A stretch of 64,000 bases of DNA from Cytospora piceicola (GCA_023375675.1 JALQBC010000005.1:1054001-1118000); one strand, 5' to 3'. Counted from the first letter of the stretch, positions 33,332 to 47,764 are shown. Notes: generated from the sequence alone by a model not told the origin. Numbers and translations are program-made.

Positions 33332-35006
33332 TGTTGAAGCTGGCTTGGTGGTTTCCGGTCGTCTCTGGTGTACAGAGCCGGGCGGGTTTAAGTTTGTTGA
33401 TACCTGGTGAAGTATTGTGGGAGAAGCGCATGCTTGCTGACGTTGAGGAGGCGCTTCCTATTGATATTAGGAGCGGCGGCCTACGCGTCGCGGCCCACAA
33501 TCTTGGAGGCCCCCTTGGCGGTTTCGCTCCCTTTCAGAATCCTTATCTTGCTTTGTGGCGCATCAAATGATGAAAATAACATTTGGCCCCCAATGCCATT
33601 TCAAGCTGCTGACCTCGGCCGATACCACCGGGTCGCTTGTGACAGTCCCTGGCTGCTGTTCATTGACGGGTCCGGCGTGGCCAAGATTGTCCATATCTCA
33701 TACCGTGTAGTAAAGAGGAAATGTAGTCATGCCCCATCTGGAATAGATACTGACTGAGTAAGTAGAGCAAGGTCGCCATGATTCAACATCCCATCCATGT
33801 GCCTTCTTCTTCGCGACTCTTGCTGCCGATGGAAATCATAGATCTCGTACCCCCTTAGCAAGACGAGATGAGAAGGCACTTACCGGCGTCTTCTGGTACG
33901 TGCTCGTCTGAGAAGTGACGACGATGGCGAACAAGGCTCCATCAAGATCAGAACCAAGATCAGAACCAAGATCAAGATCAAGCTTTTTAGGTCAAGGTCC
34001 AGTACGGCCGTAACTCTTCTCGTCTAAATCTAGCAAGGAGCATCCGAAATGCAAGGCACTGCAGGTACCCAGGTACCAGCATTGGAGTGCCAGAGTGCCC
34101 AGGTCCAGTAGCTGGGTAGGTGCCTACATAGTATATCTTGGCTGCTAGGCCCTGAGGTCTTGCCAGGGGCACATTTCACGGGCATCCCTGGAGAGTATCC
34201 CTGGGACCCTAAAGCTTGGGCCCCGAACCCACCGTTTCCACCCCATCGTTACCCCACCGTTACCCACTACCGAGCTGAGAGCCCAATCAGGAATAGTGGG
34301 TGATTTGATGGTCTCAGACTCGACAGCTCTGTCTAGGTGTTCCTTGTTTGGTCGTCGCGGCAGATGAGGAATCCTCGAAGCACGTTTGACAGCGCTGCAG
34401 CACTGCAGCAGTGCGGCACTGCAGGAGGAGGAGCAGCCACGCTGCCACGGGACATCTTTCAGGAGCTTTCGTGGACGGCAACCGGACGTGTTCATGCACG
34501 CTGACCTCCACCACAATGCATACCTTCTTTTTCGATACACGTTCGTACGGATATACATAAATGAGCATCCGGTAGACAAGTTTCATCTTGTCTGGTGCTT
34601 GCTGTTTTTTTCCCTTCCCCCTTCTCCAGCCGTATCAATAATCCGTTGTGTTGTACTGTGTATTACTCTTCTCGTTTACCATTAGTGAGTTGCGATTGAT
34701 AGAGAACCTGGACTCCACTTTTCCGACCCCATCGCGAGAACAGACGCACGTTGTTGATTCACAATTCAATCTGCCTACGACCACTCCACGGTGCCTCGAC
34801 ACAGTCAATCGCTCAATCTCCCCGTCTTCTGGCCAAACTCAATAGCCTCGCACCTCTGATTCATCCCGTCTAACCCCTTCGACTTCTTTGCGCTCCTTCG
34901 ACGAGTTACCCGCGAGGCCACGCCCCGACTCCATTGCTGCCCAGCCGAGGGCATGCTACTTTAAACATGCGAAAGAGGGAGACACACCCTTACGTCCCTC
35001 AGCACA
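33332..35006. promoter_or_regulatory. Divergent region upstream of the MFSCC and RasGAP genes
   Basis: 1.67 kb with no supportable gene. It contains GATCAGAACCAA/GATCAA direct repeats at about 33943-33981 and a CT-rich tract (34590-34930) that fits the RasGAP promoter and leader. Confidence 0.55.
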
Positions 35007-38000
35007 ATGAACGCTGACGGTACCCTGGTCGGGTGCCTCGTAGAGAGGCTAACCACGAGAGTGAGACGCCCAAAACATCGGATGAGGGTGGCCAGAATGA
35101 CAGGAGCACAGCACCGAGGCTGCGTCTCGATGCCTTCATCATAGACCACCATGCTGACACTGTGTTTACTTCCCTCTGTAGCTCCCACACCGAACTGGCA
35201 CCACCGGCCAAGACCTTGCGCAAGACGAAATCGTCCTTATTACCCGTTCCACTTTGCTCAAAGTCAGCATCGCATCCATCAATGTCGTCCTTGAGGCCTT
35301 GATGTCCCTCCTGGAGGACCTGGGAAGACCGTACAAGGCCACTGTCGTTACTGCCCATCCGCCCCATGTCCTCGTTTCCGAGTTCTATATATTAGGCCTC
35401 ATCGCCGACTGTTGTACCAGCCATTGGAATGCAGTTGGTTCACGGCAAGATCAGGACCGCCTGAGAAGCTCGCAGAGGGCTAAGCTCCCTCTCCCACACC
35501 GCCTGGACGCTGCGTTGGTGATCCGATTGTTGGATATATTGAGGTTATACGCCAGGCCTCTTCCCGAGGGCACCAGTATCTCGAACCAGACCCTATTGGA
35601 TGAGATGATAACGGAGCGTGTCGTTGTGGCAGCCCGTCCTGAGCAGTCACACCCTTCGACGCCCTCCGCTAATGAACAGCCCGTTGAAAGCCAGACCCTG
35701 TTTGATTCGCGGATTGAAGGACTCGAGCGTCAGGCCAGGACCATCGCCGAATTCGTCAGCGCTTCCAACTGGACAACTTCCTTCGAATACCTCAGGAAGC
35801 TCATCTATATGGTCCGGACTGCTCCTTCCTCACAGAACCCACCAGCTCAGCCATCAACACCTTACGACGAGGAACATACCGCCTTGATTGTGATACGCCT
35901 GATAGGTTGCTTCTGGGTGGATGGTCAAAAGCTTGGACAGGTCATCCAGGAGATATGTTCCAGTTACCTGCACTTCCGACGGCCGACTCAACATACCGTT
36001 GCTATAGTCACACCCTTGCTCATCACGAGATGGCTGGACCGCTACCCAGAAGAGTTCGTACAGCTACATACGCGACACAAGAGGCTTGACGGCGGACCGG
36101 ATACGCTGTTTGATATGACCCAGACCGTTGTACACGACAGCGGAAGGGGGGATTCTGTCGCCGATGGCGTCAGGCGGCGATTTATGCTGTATCCTCTGCA
36201 GACAACCCTGCTCTTCCTTCTCCCTGATGTGTTCGAGGTTGCCAGCAACATGCGAGAAGCGAAGAGCGGCAGCATGTCTAAAAAGGTTGCCTTCTTAGAC
36301 GGCCTGCGGAAGGCCCTCAGGAACAGGAACGAACAAGCGGCGTACTGCCTCGTGCTCCTCCTGCGTGCCGCCCGGCACTTTGATGCAGATAGCGATTCGG
36401 CTTTCATGAGTTACGCCCTGGATGTGCAGGATGAGATTCGGGACGCCGTTTTCCGTCGTAATACCAACGGCCCGGACAATGTTCTCTTCGAACAAGACCT
36501 CATGACTGCTGCTTTCGTGAGCGTAACAGACCTCAGCTATGAAAACTGCGTCGAGTCCTTGGCACCGACCTGCCTCGCCCCAACAGCCCCCCTTGGCTTC
36601 AAAATTGCCGTCATCCAGGGTAGCGCCCACTTTGCGCGTCTGGATGAGCCAGATCGGTATAAGGAGTTATATGTCGCTGCACTGAAGTTCAGTGTTTCTC
36701 AACTCAAGGTATGTAGCCTAACCAACTTATGCAAGCGGGCACTGGAAAGCTGACATTGGTGCCAGACAATGGCGGCTGTCTTTACAGAGACTTACGTGGG
36801 CGATCAAGTATCATCACGCAAGGCGCTTGAGCTCATCAACAACAGTAGCATACTTTATCATATGCTTGCGTTTGCCTGCGTCTGCCCGATCGATATGTTT
36901 AGCAGGGTTCCGGAAGGTGTAAACCATACCGACTTCTACGAGGAGAGGTTTGAATTTTTCGTACCTTGCCTGCTCATTTCAAACGAGTCGGCACGGAAAA
37001 TGGCTGCGCAGATCATGCACCGTGTCCTCGAGAGTCCAATTATCATGGCTTCACTTCGCCTGTCGAAGAAAATTGAGTCTCTTGAGTTCAAGCAGAAGTT
37101 CTGGAAATTGACATCACTCGTGCTGGGCGATATGTGCGACAAGGTCGCCTCTCAAGACCTCGGTGTTGGTATCGGGTTGATTCATGGTTATCTCGAGTCA
37201 AAACTCGTGGTGCTCAGGAACATAAAGGAGATGTGTAACCTGCCTGAAGAGGTTCCCGAGCGGGCAGCCGTGTCCACTCAACTAGAGACGCTTTTACTGG
37301 TCTCGCTATGTTCGGCCAATATAGAGACATGCCAACGGGTCATCGACTGCTTTGGACTGTTCTTCGAGGAGTGCCGTATCATTGAAGCAGCTTCGTCAGC
37401 TACTGCCAAGTCGGCGCTGATCCTCCTTCGAAATGCTGAGGTGTTCCGGGAGATTGGTTCGCGTTCATTCCGCTTGACCGGGCTCGTCGCTTTCCAGAAG
37501 AGAATACGCGGGTTGCTGAGGCGCGCACAGTGTCCAAGTGCGGCAATATTGGATGCCTGGGTAATAGCTTTTGAGAGATGGTTGCACCTGTCAAGAGATG
37601 TCTCGACTATGTCAGCCGAGACCGTCGCCGAAGTGACAATGGCCGAGTGGAGAAACTACTCTGGCTTCCTTGCCTCTCTTGGCGGTGTGTGCATAGCTGA
37701 TCAGGCTGCCATAATCGACGACCCAACGCTTGGAGGCTTGAAGTGGATCGACAAACTATCGTCGGAGAACCAGGAGGAACCAATACTCAGCAGGTATCTC
37801 AGGTTGAGCATCCAGCTTCTCGCTTGCAGTAACGTCCGGGTGAGAGAGACTACTCGTGAGGTCCTCTCCACGGAAATATCGCCTTCCCTGTACCAGCCGC
37901 TATTCAAAGCACTCGAATCGGAGCTCGACATATTGTTCACTGGTGCTCTGGAGTCAGCAGTCAAGGGCCTAGATAGCGAGATCATATTCGCCGAGCAGTC

Positions 38001-41000
38001 TATCTCCTTGCTTCGCGCGCTGGTTGAAAGGCTCGATGGGCCCTCTGACCTGGGAGCCGCATCATCTGTCCATCTGGGCGCCCTGACCTTGAATTTTGCT
38101 AGATTCCTTGACGGTGTCCCGGATACAAAGAACAGTCTCATGGTCAGGATCAAGGTCTGCCAGCTCTCCGAAGTCGTGGTGAAGAAGAAGGAACACCTGA
38201 ACTTGAGAGACGATGTGCGCATTCGCAATCAGCTGTTGGAGTACATTTTCAGCTGGATCGCAAGGCCGCGTTCTCCACGGGCGGATTCGGCTGCAGCCTT
38301 TGGACCGGCGCGACCAGACGACTCACTCCGCATCCAGAGGGACCTGGACAAGGCTTGTCTAAGGTCGCTCGCTGAATTGACATTCCGCCTCCCGCTGCAA
38401 CCTGGGGATGGCCAGTCAGACGTCGGCGCGAGTGAGCTGAAATCGCAAATGTTCCATACCTATTTCAACCGCTTCCTCTCACTACTGAACCTGGAAGCAG
38501 CGGAGGCAAGCAGGCTTGATCACGGCACCTCGGCCAGGGATGATAGCGTCACAAGCTCGGAACTCGCCATTACTATCCTCTCAAATCTTCTAAGCGCGAA
38601 CATCGATGTTGGGTTGAAGCATTCATTGAGTATAGGATATCACGAGAATGTCGAGATAAGAACGGCATTCGTGAAAGTTCTCTACAACATATTGATGCAG
38701 GGCACGGAGTTCAATAATCTCTCTGATACGGCCGTGACGGAGAGGTACGACGAGCTGTTGGATCTCTTGACCACCGATACCACTCTGGCTGCCGCGATCA
38801 GTGCAGTGTGCCCGAGCAGCGAGGTTGACGAGGTGACGATATCTCTTCTCAACATCTTCGAGGCCAGGGGTCTAAGCTTCAACTTGCTTGAAGCCCTCAT
38901 CAAGCAGGAGATTGATGACACCGAGAATGAGTCCGAATTGTTGCGGAGAACGTGCGTGGCCACCAAGATGCTATCAATATACGCGAAATGGAAGGGCCAG
39001 GCATATCTCAAAGCGACGCTGCAGAAGGTATTAGAGCGGCTGATGCTTACATCTAAGGATCTGGATCTTGAGCTGGATCCGGCCCGAGTCACATCACAAG
39101 ACGAACTGCAGAAAAATGCCCTGCAGCTCCGCATAGTAGCGAAAGTCTTCATCGATGATATTTGTGCTTCGTCGGTAAGCATACCGTCGTCGTTCCGCAA
39201 GATCTGCAGCATAATATCTTCTGCAGTGATGCCGAGGTTTCCAGAGGCGAAGTATACCGCCGTCGGTGCCTTCATCTTTCTCCGGTTCTTCTGCCCGGCG
39301 ATCGTGGCCCCAGAAGTTGAAGGCTTGGTTTCTTCGGCGCCATCCAAGGAGATGCGTCGAGGACTACTTCTTATTGCGAAGGTGGTCCAAAATCTGGCCA
39401 ACAACGTCCTCTTCGGAGCCAAGGAGCCTTACATGTTTCCACTGAATGACTTCTTGACGCAGAACATCTACAGAGTCACAACCTTCCTCCGCGAGATCTC
39501 TGTGGCCCCGGAGAAGACTGAATCTCCTAACACGAGCGAGTCGTTCGATTTTGGCTCTTGTGTCGCATTGCACCGCTTCCTTTACGATCACTGGGATCAA
39601 GTACGGCAACGGCTCGCCTCTCAGGAAAGAAGAGATTTCGTCCGGTCTCCGGCCGAGCTCGTTCGCACGCGCTCACCCGTCCTGGAGCCACTTAGGAATC
39701 TAATCACACATCTTGGACCGCCGGCGCTGGCGGTGACATGGAACAGGCCGCAGATCTCAGCCAACAGCCCACCGGCTTACTCTAGGTTCCAGAATTTCAT
39801 GCTCCGCAATGCTTTCCGTAGCACGGAATCCTTCGTCACAGCGCGTGCTGTGTATGATGGTGGAGAGAGCAAGGTATTTCACGATCTTCGCAGTGGCGGG
39901 GTCCCTATCTAAGGCTGTGGGTCATGGTTGATTGCTGACATATTGCGACTTTAGGATGGCTTATCCATTATATGTATCATCCTCAGGAATATTGAGGAAG
40001 AGAACATCGATTTCGATACCCTGATCTACTGCTATCTGAAGGTGAGTGGTGATGCCCCTCGCTCCTTGGCATTACTCCCGGGATTGGCAACAGTGCACAA
40101 TTCACAGCGGGCGCAGGAGCACAGTCAACTGACAATCGAATTAGATCGCCAGTCGCCTGTGGCACCGACCGTTCGGCCTACTCATCGACGCGACATGCTA
40201 CAACGGGCAAAACGATGAGCCCCAGGATGAGCTGTTCCATAAGCTGGAGCTGCTTACTCCTACGGAGTTGTCAAAGAACCTCAGCCGCATATACATCTAC
40301 AACATGAGCAGCGCTTTCCGGTAAGGAGACTTCCAACTCCAACACGACGTCACACAAGATACTCATGATAATACAGGAAATGCCTTCGTCGTGTCCTTCG
40401 GGTGTCAGCCAGAAAAGACGCCAGCGTTTTCAATCCCAACAACATCGAGTATCACCTTATTGGCAGCATCAAGGAGTTGCAGAACCATTTCCACTTCAGT
40501 CAGCTTCACTTGCCAAAAGAGACTATAAGTGTCTTCGCAGACACCAGGTATGACTTTAAGCCTGTCACCAGGCTGTCAAAGACGAAAGGCAGGATAGCCT
40601 GCCGAATCATGGTCGGCAGCCAATTCGTTCAGGTATCAACAGCGGATAAGCAGGAAGTCCATCCGAACTTCCGGCTGAGCGCTTCTATCAACGACGTCTT
40701 CCGTCTGGGTGACGTCGACGAGGCCCCCACGAATGTCAAACCGGATGACGATTCGGCATTTGGCTTGAGAGCGGATAATGGCAAGATTGTCATGTATTTC
40801 ACCAGCCCTAAGAAGGCTGAAATTCTCCAGACGATCCGCACTGCGAAGGCCAAGTATGGCAAAGATGTACGGTCGCTGAAGTCTTTTGAGAGGCTCATTC
40901 GGCCGCAAGATGTGCCGGGGACTCTGTTAAACCTTGCTCTGACTAACTTGGCGAGCCCGGATCATGTCCTGCGCTTGTCCTCGTACAACTTGCTGGGCGC

Positions 41001-43317
41001 TCTGTGCAGAGCCTTCAATTTCACGACGGCTTCCAAGGTCGTGTGTACAAGAGATATTGCGGTGCCCCTGGATCCATCAAGGTTCATAGTGGAGATTAGC
41101 AGAACGCTTGCTCAAGCCGAGCCACAGCTGACGTCGGATTTCCTGAATGAGTTCTTCGTTGGCTGGGACAGCTTTTCCGAGGAGCAAAAGCCGCTGAGCC
41201 TGGCTTACCTAGCGCCATGGCTGCCTGGCCTGCGGTCCTCCGTCCTGGCTGCTGAGCCCGACAGTGACAAGGGGCGTGACAAGATTGCGAGTCTCTTCCG
41301 AAAGCTTATCGACGTTACCTTGTCTGATCCGACGCTAAGCTTTACCCTGGAGCAGACCATCTGGCCTGCCATCCAGGGAGATGAGGTACTCCTTGATATC
41401 TTCCTCGAGGAGGTGATCAAGACAGCATTGAGCATAGGCCTCCACGATGAGCAGACCGAGACATTGACATCGATCGTTACGGCGATTGGCAGCATCACGC
41501 TCCGCGGCAAGATCGTTACTCGCTTGCGGAAGGCGTTGAATCGATCTTCTATGCGACAAAGCAAATATTTGACGGACAATGTCGTCTGGCCGGAGGTCTG
41601 CATCCTGCTGCAGTTCTGCGTCTCGCTGTCCTTCAACAGTGGTATCCAGTCGCAGATGTTCTTGCCTGAGATCTTCCATATAGTCACAATGCTTGCCAAT
41701 ACCGGCTCTCCAGACATTCGCGTTCTGGTGCATAGGCTCCTTATCAACTCTATCCACGCGGCGTGCACATCTTTCCACCTGGATGAAGCGCGTCAGACCA
41801 AACTCCGGGGCATCCTTGAGTCCTTGTCGGAGACTAGGACTGATATTTGGAGCATCATGCCCACATACCCGGGACGTGATGGGGCATCAATGTCCACGAC
41901 ACAGGAATACGGACCCAATTTGGCGGCCACGGAGATCTTAGCTGGGATTATGTTCGAGATTTGCTCCGTTGCAGCGCCATCCACAGACATGGCTAATGCG
42001 TGGCGGTCGCGCTGGATGAGTCTTGTGGCCAGCACAGCCTTCCAGAACAACCCGGCCATTCAGCCCCGTGCCTTCTCTGTCATGGGCTGCCTTGCTAGGG
42101 AGGAAGTCGATGACGACCTGCTCTACCAGGTGCTCGTTGCCTTGCGAATCAGCGTTGCCCGCTTCACCGGTGAGGATACCAACAACGAGATGCTAGTGGC
42201 AATTGTGACGGCGCTATCTCGTATGATGGCCAAGCTGCCGTCGACCTCGCGGTACGGCATCCAGCTGTTCTGGCTCGCCACATTCTTGTTACGACTAGTC
42301 CCACACAACCTGTTCAACTGCGCCGCGGTGTTCCTGGAGTCGGTGCTGACTAACATCAACACGTCTGGCGACACCCGTGGTCCCGAGCTCGTGGCGCACC
42401 TTCTGGCTGGTCGTGAGCAGATTAATGAGGTAGCGCTGCCGCTGGACGCCTTCTACGGCATCCACTTCAACGAGGACAACTTCCACTTTGCCGTATGCGC
42501 ATGTCTCATCCGTGGCCTGTCAGACTCCACAACAAAAGCGACTGCCCTACATGTACTGGCTACGTTCCTGGATATGACTACCTTGGCTGCAGGTGCCGGC
42601 GACGGTGAGGAGGCCGGGACGAAGAAGCTCAAGGAGGTGCCCTACTCCCCTTACCTGTCCCTGATCCTGTCGCGGGCCGTCGGGCATGACGAGCTCAAGG
42701 ACGCCCTCTGGCTCGCGGGAATCAAGCCGCCATCGAGCGAGGGGGGTGTGCGTAAAGCGCGATCTATGGAGCGGCTCAGTTCGGTAAAGGACACAGACCT
42801 ACTGCTGAACACGGCAATGGAGCTTGTGGACTTCTCGCACCTCGAGGACGCCGTACAGAGCCGCACACTGCAGTGGCTGAACGACCTAGCCGCTGGAAGG
42901 CCTGCTGTGGTTATACATCTGTGCGGGCCGATACTTGTCATCCTGGACGAAACCCTCCTGCACTGCCAGAACTCGACGACGCTGGGTGCGGCCCACGACC
43001 TCCTGCAGACGCTGACGTCGAACCCCAAGTTTGCCACTCCGATAGACTCGAGCAGCAACGGGAACAGAGCCTCTTCCCTCGACGACGTCCTGGACGAGTT
43101 GGGCTTTGGGGGTCTCTGGCGGTTCTGCTCGCTTACTCCGCAGCAGGAGCCTGACAAACAGTGCTTTACACAGACGGAGAAGTTGATCGACGTGAGTGCC
43201 TGACGAAGCCTTGCCTCTCCCCCCCCCCCTTTGAGCTCGCCGCTTGACGCAATTGGACATGACACGAGGCTGACATTGTGTTATTAATAGCTGATCATCA
43301 ATGCTGGAACGTACTGA
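35007..43317 (+). CDS. IRA/neurofibromin-type Ras GTPase-activating protein
   Basis: A GTPase-activating protein that turns off Ras and so lowers Ras-cAMP signalling. Seven exons (35007-35060, 35182-36708, 36766-39873, 39955-40041, 40145-40320, 40377-43191, 43291-43317) give 2597 aa. The N-terminus MNADGTLVGCLVERLTTR joins LPHRTGTTGQDLAQDEIVLI across intron 1, as in fungal IRA homologues. The GAP domain (about 1120-1440) has the arginine finger in LLRRTCVATKML (Arg1254) and the FLR motif in GAFIFLRFFCPAIVAPE (about 1363). A Sec14/CRAL-TRIO-like region follows (about 1560-1720: DGLSIICIILRNIEEENIDF, RPFGLLIDATCY, SRIYIYNMSSAFR), then a PH-like segment. Long helical-repeat stretches flank these domains. 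The first exon is 54 nt and the last only 27 nt, encoding the final eight residues (LIINAGTY). It corresponds to the single NF1/IRA-type gene usual in filamentous fungi. Confidence 0.94.
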
Positions 43318-43950
43318 GCCGGCAGCTGAAGAAATAGCGTCCGGTGAGGACGGCGTCGGTGCCACTTCGGCGGGGGAGAAGGTCTTATGGCCGACGGGGG
43401 CGTGTGTGATGATGATCATATACGACTGTAGATACAGTAGTGGAGGAGGGCTGGGCACATGAAAGGCCGAGACATACTCTTGGACTATACGATGTTGATA
43501 CTTTGCTGGTTCTGGGAAAAATAGGGTGGCAGCGACAGGGGAGAGTTGGTTGCACGCGGAGGAGATATCCTGACGATAGACGACGTTCGAATGGTTGGGT
43601 TCAGTGGAACTGTGTGCACCATCGACGGGGCTATGCTCGTACAGACTTTTCTCAACCATGTGCTTCGTGATGATCAAGGATTGCCTCTTGAACCTGGTCT
43701 GTCTGTCTGTCTCTCCAAAAGGGGCCAGGCAGGCAGGGCAGGCAGTTTATCGGGCCGAGGATGCTCGTGAGGTTTCTTGTCCATCGAGGCTAACCTCAGC
43801 CTCACACACGTGCATTCGTAATGCATATTGCGAGATGTCATCGGGGATGATAGCATGGCATCCTGTTTCACGACGAATCTTTCCCGGTCTGGAAGCCGGT
43901 CCCGAAGAAAGGGAAAGAATTTAAATAAATAAAAATATGAATGCGAAGAG

Positions 43951-43992
43951 GTAAGACCTAACTGGTGAGACCTAACTGGTGAGACCCAACTG
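43951..43992. repeat. 14-bp tandem triplication
   Basis: GTAAGACCTAACTG, GTGAGACCTAACTG and GTGAGACCCAACTG follow each other without a gap. Each unit looks like a splice donor plus a branch-like CTAAC, but no exon chain uses them. Confidence 0.9.
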
Positions 43993-45526
43993 CCATTGCC
44001 ATAACCCGACGTTACTGTACTCATCGACCACACACACACACACACGAACCACCTGGGCATGTAGACAGGGTAGACCAAGTATCTACACAGTACTACGTAC
44101 ATACAGGAGGGTTTCTTCCACGCCCCATCACCACAGCCCTATTCGCGTGGACCTTGCCGATCGATCTCTCGTCCTCCGCGCTCTCCCTTATCCGCCCTGG
44201 AAAAGACTCTCCGCGACACAAGGCAAGCAAGCCTTTTTTCCTTTCTTTTTCTTCTTGTTTGCTTTTGTGATGTGCAGTAGTACTATATTTAGTACAGTCG
44301 TTGCATCGGCGGGCGCGGGCTCGCACACACACAGAGAACCACACACACACACAGACATATGTATATACCTACCTAGGTACCTACACACACACATACCAGT
44401 ACCCTGTTCCCGCAGCCCCCAAATCATGGGAAACGAAAGCTTCTGGAACGTCCCGTGGAAGGGGGCGAGTGCTGCTTTGCTCGTGCGCATGCATGCATGC
44501 GTGCGACCAGTCACACTACATGTCTGGCGGGCAACGTTTCTGGGAACGGGGGAAGACATGAAATGACATTAACACTTTCCTATCTTCTCTCCTCTCCTTG
44601 GCGAAGCCTTCCTCTCCCGCCGCAAGCCGTCTGCGTCATGTGTGACCCTACCTACCGCTACCGCCGAGGAAGGGAAGGAGGGCACATATGGGGGTTTTCT
44701 TGTTTTGCCCTTCCCTTCCCTCCCCCACCTCCCGGCCTCGGCCTCGGCTCTTATTTTATCGCTGCGCACACATATAGGTGCCTACTTGGGGCGGCCGAGA
44801 AATGTCGCGGCCCCTCGTTGCATGTGGCTTTGAGGTAGAGAGAGAGAGAGAGACAAGGCTGTGTCAAGCCCCGAAGGGGAGAAGGGGGAGGGGGGATAAT
44901 CATTTACCCTCCCTGGGTTGACCTACATAACTGGTACCTACACACATGTATACACCGGATGTGTTTTGTGTTTTTTTGGTGTCGCGGACAGCCCGGGGGG
45001 GCCTTTTATATCGGTATCGTCTGTTATCCAATCCCCGTAGGGCGACGGGCCGGGAAGGCTGGCTACGCGCGCCCTTCAGGACGGAGCCTTTTTGGTCTAC
45101 TCTGCCCTTCCGGCCTTCCTTTCTTTCTTACTTATCTATCTATGATTACATGTCTACCTGTAGATGGATGAGTCAAGATCTCAATGTGACTTGCGCGTTC
45201 TCCCCTCCTGCGCCTTGTGTTGGCGCATACGCCGCGAGTGCGGAGGGTGCGGAACTGTCGGGATGCTTTTGACACCGAGTGACGCTGGCGGGATGGCCTC
45301 AGTGATGATGATGATGTTGATGATGTGGTGAAATGCGCGTTCTTTTTTGCTTCTTAGTGATCCTTAGTGATGCTTAGTGAAGCGTGCGATTAGGGAGCAG
45401 TGGTTTTTCACGATGGTTGCTGACAATACAGCATAATGTCCTCCGCCCGTTGGCTCCGAGCGGCCGGGGCGCTGCGTCACGCCGTGACAAAGAGCCCAGG
45501 CCGTGTACCTAATCGAGTATGCAATG

Positions 45527-45551
45527 CGATGAACGATGAACGATGAACGAT
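45527..45551. repeat. 7-bp CGATGAA tandem repeat
   Basis: Three complete units and a partial fourth in intergenic DNA. Confidence 0.9.
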
Positions 45552-46836
45552 GCCTAAATTCTGAATTTATCGAACTTTAATCGATCAAATCCCCCCCCCC
45601 TGCACTTTTGATGATTATATTGTTATTATTTTGGGCTCCCTCGAGCTACGCAATGCGATGGCTGTGTACTTTACACTAATCGACTACTATGTGACTGACT
45701 TAGACCCGCATGGAAAGAGGATTCGACCTGAGATCAAAGTTTTTTTTCGTACATGCATACGGGGGGTGGGGTTATGGACGGAGCCGAGACCACGAACGAG
45801 ATATGCAAGCTGCAGTGTGTATAAGTAGCCATGTCTCTTGTTTTCTTTTTGGCCTCGCTGATAGAAATGATAGGTCGGCCGGCGTTCGGGGCCGCCGACC
45901 AGATACCCCACGAACAGCCGAACAGCCTCCCCAGATGCATGTAACATACCTAAGTCGACTACATTCTCCCGTGCTTTTCCCGGGTGCGTTGAAGATGCGT
46001 GGACGATTCTAGACAACAGGTGTCCGGTGGTGCCTTGTTTAATACTTGCACAGAAATACTTGCAAGGCATGGGGTTTCTCCATTTTTCTTCTTCTTCTTT
46101 TTCTTACTTTCTTCTTCTTCTCCGGGGCATGATCACGATCACCACCCCAGGGAGAGGCAGGTCAAGCCACCATCTTGTGCTCCCAAAGGCCGGAAAGGGT
46201 TGGGCGCCGGGGCATTGTCAGGTTGAACGTTTGACAGACATTGCCCAGCCCAGGATACCTCGTAGATAGATAGGTAACATGCTTTTGTCTCGGGCCGTTG
46301 GGACAACTCGCGACGCCGAGGCCGCTCGGCTGGCTCCTCCGAACGGGTCCTTGGAGAGCCGAGAACCAGGGTCCTCTTCTTTTTTTCCCCCCCAGCTGCG
46401 CCTCGAGACGGCATCAAATGTGTATGTGTGTTAGTGGGTGTCAGTGGTTGTCAGTGTGTGAGATGCGCAGTCAGAGCGGCCGGCGGCCAACGGCCCCTTC
46501 CCCCCTCTCCCCCACATTTTCCAGGCTGTCAGAAACCCCAACCCCCCCCTAACGAACCCTGCTAGAAACGTTTCGGGACTCGGCCAGTCGGCCTGCCCTT
46601 GCAGGAACACACCAGGACACGAACTGGCAGGTTGCATTTTGGGAGGGCCCTTTTGGAATATGGCAGTTCTGGGTTGGCCTCGGATCAACGACCATTATTT
46701 TTTTTTTCCCTTTTTTTTTTCTGGGTGAAATCTGAAAGCGACAACTAAGAAAGTCACAGACGTGTGGGACCTGTGAGCCCAAAGCCCAACCCGTAAAGAC
46801 CCGGTTGAGTAAAACCTGACAGGTTTCCACAAGGGA

Positions 46837-46857
46837 GACACACACACACACACACAC
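46837..46857. repeat. CA microsatellite
   Basis: An uninterrupted AC dinucleotide tract of about ten units. Confidence 0.9.
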
Positions 46858-47391
46858 GCAAGAGACACACAAGAGAAAGATTGAGGTATCCCGCGATGCT
46901 TGGCAACGGGACAGGCAGCCGAGCCATGTCCCCACGTTGACCGACTCCAGCCGAGACTGTTAGGCTGTCAATGCCAAGGTCCCCTGCTTTGTAGAGTCAG
47001 GACCTGGCTTTTGTTTTAGCCCAAGTACCGTACTGCTCAGAGCGGCGTACGTATACCGTACCGGTAGGCACCCGTGAATGGATTTAATGCCATATCTCAG
47101 ATGTGGACAACTATCTACCTAGGCAGGCTAGGTAGCTATGTACGGAGTGTGGGAGGGAGGGCTGCTCCGGGCCTTGTGACTGGACTGCGGATGAGTTTTG
47201 TGATGAGTCACCAGTCCGACCAGACAAAGGTTTTATATGTGATGCTGAAAGGTTCCCGGTATGCAAAACCGGGCGCGTGACCTGTTTTGGCTCCGTTGAG
47301 ACCACCAGACTACTATGCCTGGTGTACGGACTCGGAGCTTTGTCTCCAGCAGGCAGTGAGGGTATACGTAGCTGCCGCTTGGGATACGACT

Positions 47392-47405
47392 CCCCCCCCC
47401 CCCCC
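47392..47405. repeat. Poly-C run (14)
   Basis: A homopolymer run. Similar C10-C12 runs occur at 45591 and 12742. Confidence 0.9.
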
Positions 47406-47764
47406 TGGAAAAAAGTCTTATTAGATAGTCGAATGGTAGTCGAGGTTTATGACGAGTGGACCCGCTCGTTGCCGCTGCGTTCCCGCGTCTTCGGGTCCGC
47501 TGTTTAGAGTGGGAGCCGCTGCCCACCCGGGAGCCCGGCAGCGGTACAGCGGTACAGCGGCGCAGGTTATTTTGTGTGGGGCAATGGGACACCTCCGCGG
47601 CCCAGTGCCGATGAAGAAAAGTTATGCCTGCCTCTGCCTGCCAACCAACCATTCAGCCAGCCTGCCATGTCGGTAGTATTTACCACGGTACAGTACATAC
47701 AAGGGTGGATGATAAGCCACAGCACTTCGGCTGCGCTATCTCAGTAGGGCTGGCCATGCGATCA

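Noticed and set aside
43979..44566. 195-codon frame in the gene-poor region, and similar ones at 45687-46070, 46549-46935, 47233-47652, 48019-48567 and 48734-49348
   Set aside because: They consist largely of translated microsatellites and mixed sequence, have no domain, and cannot be linked into an exon chain.
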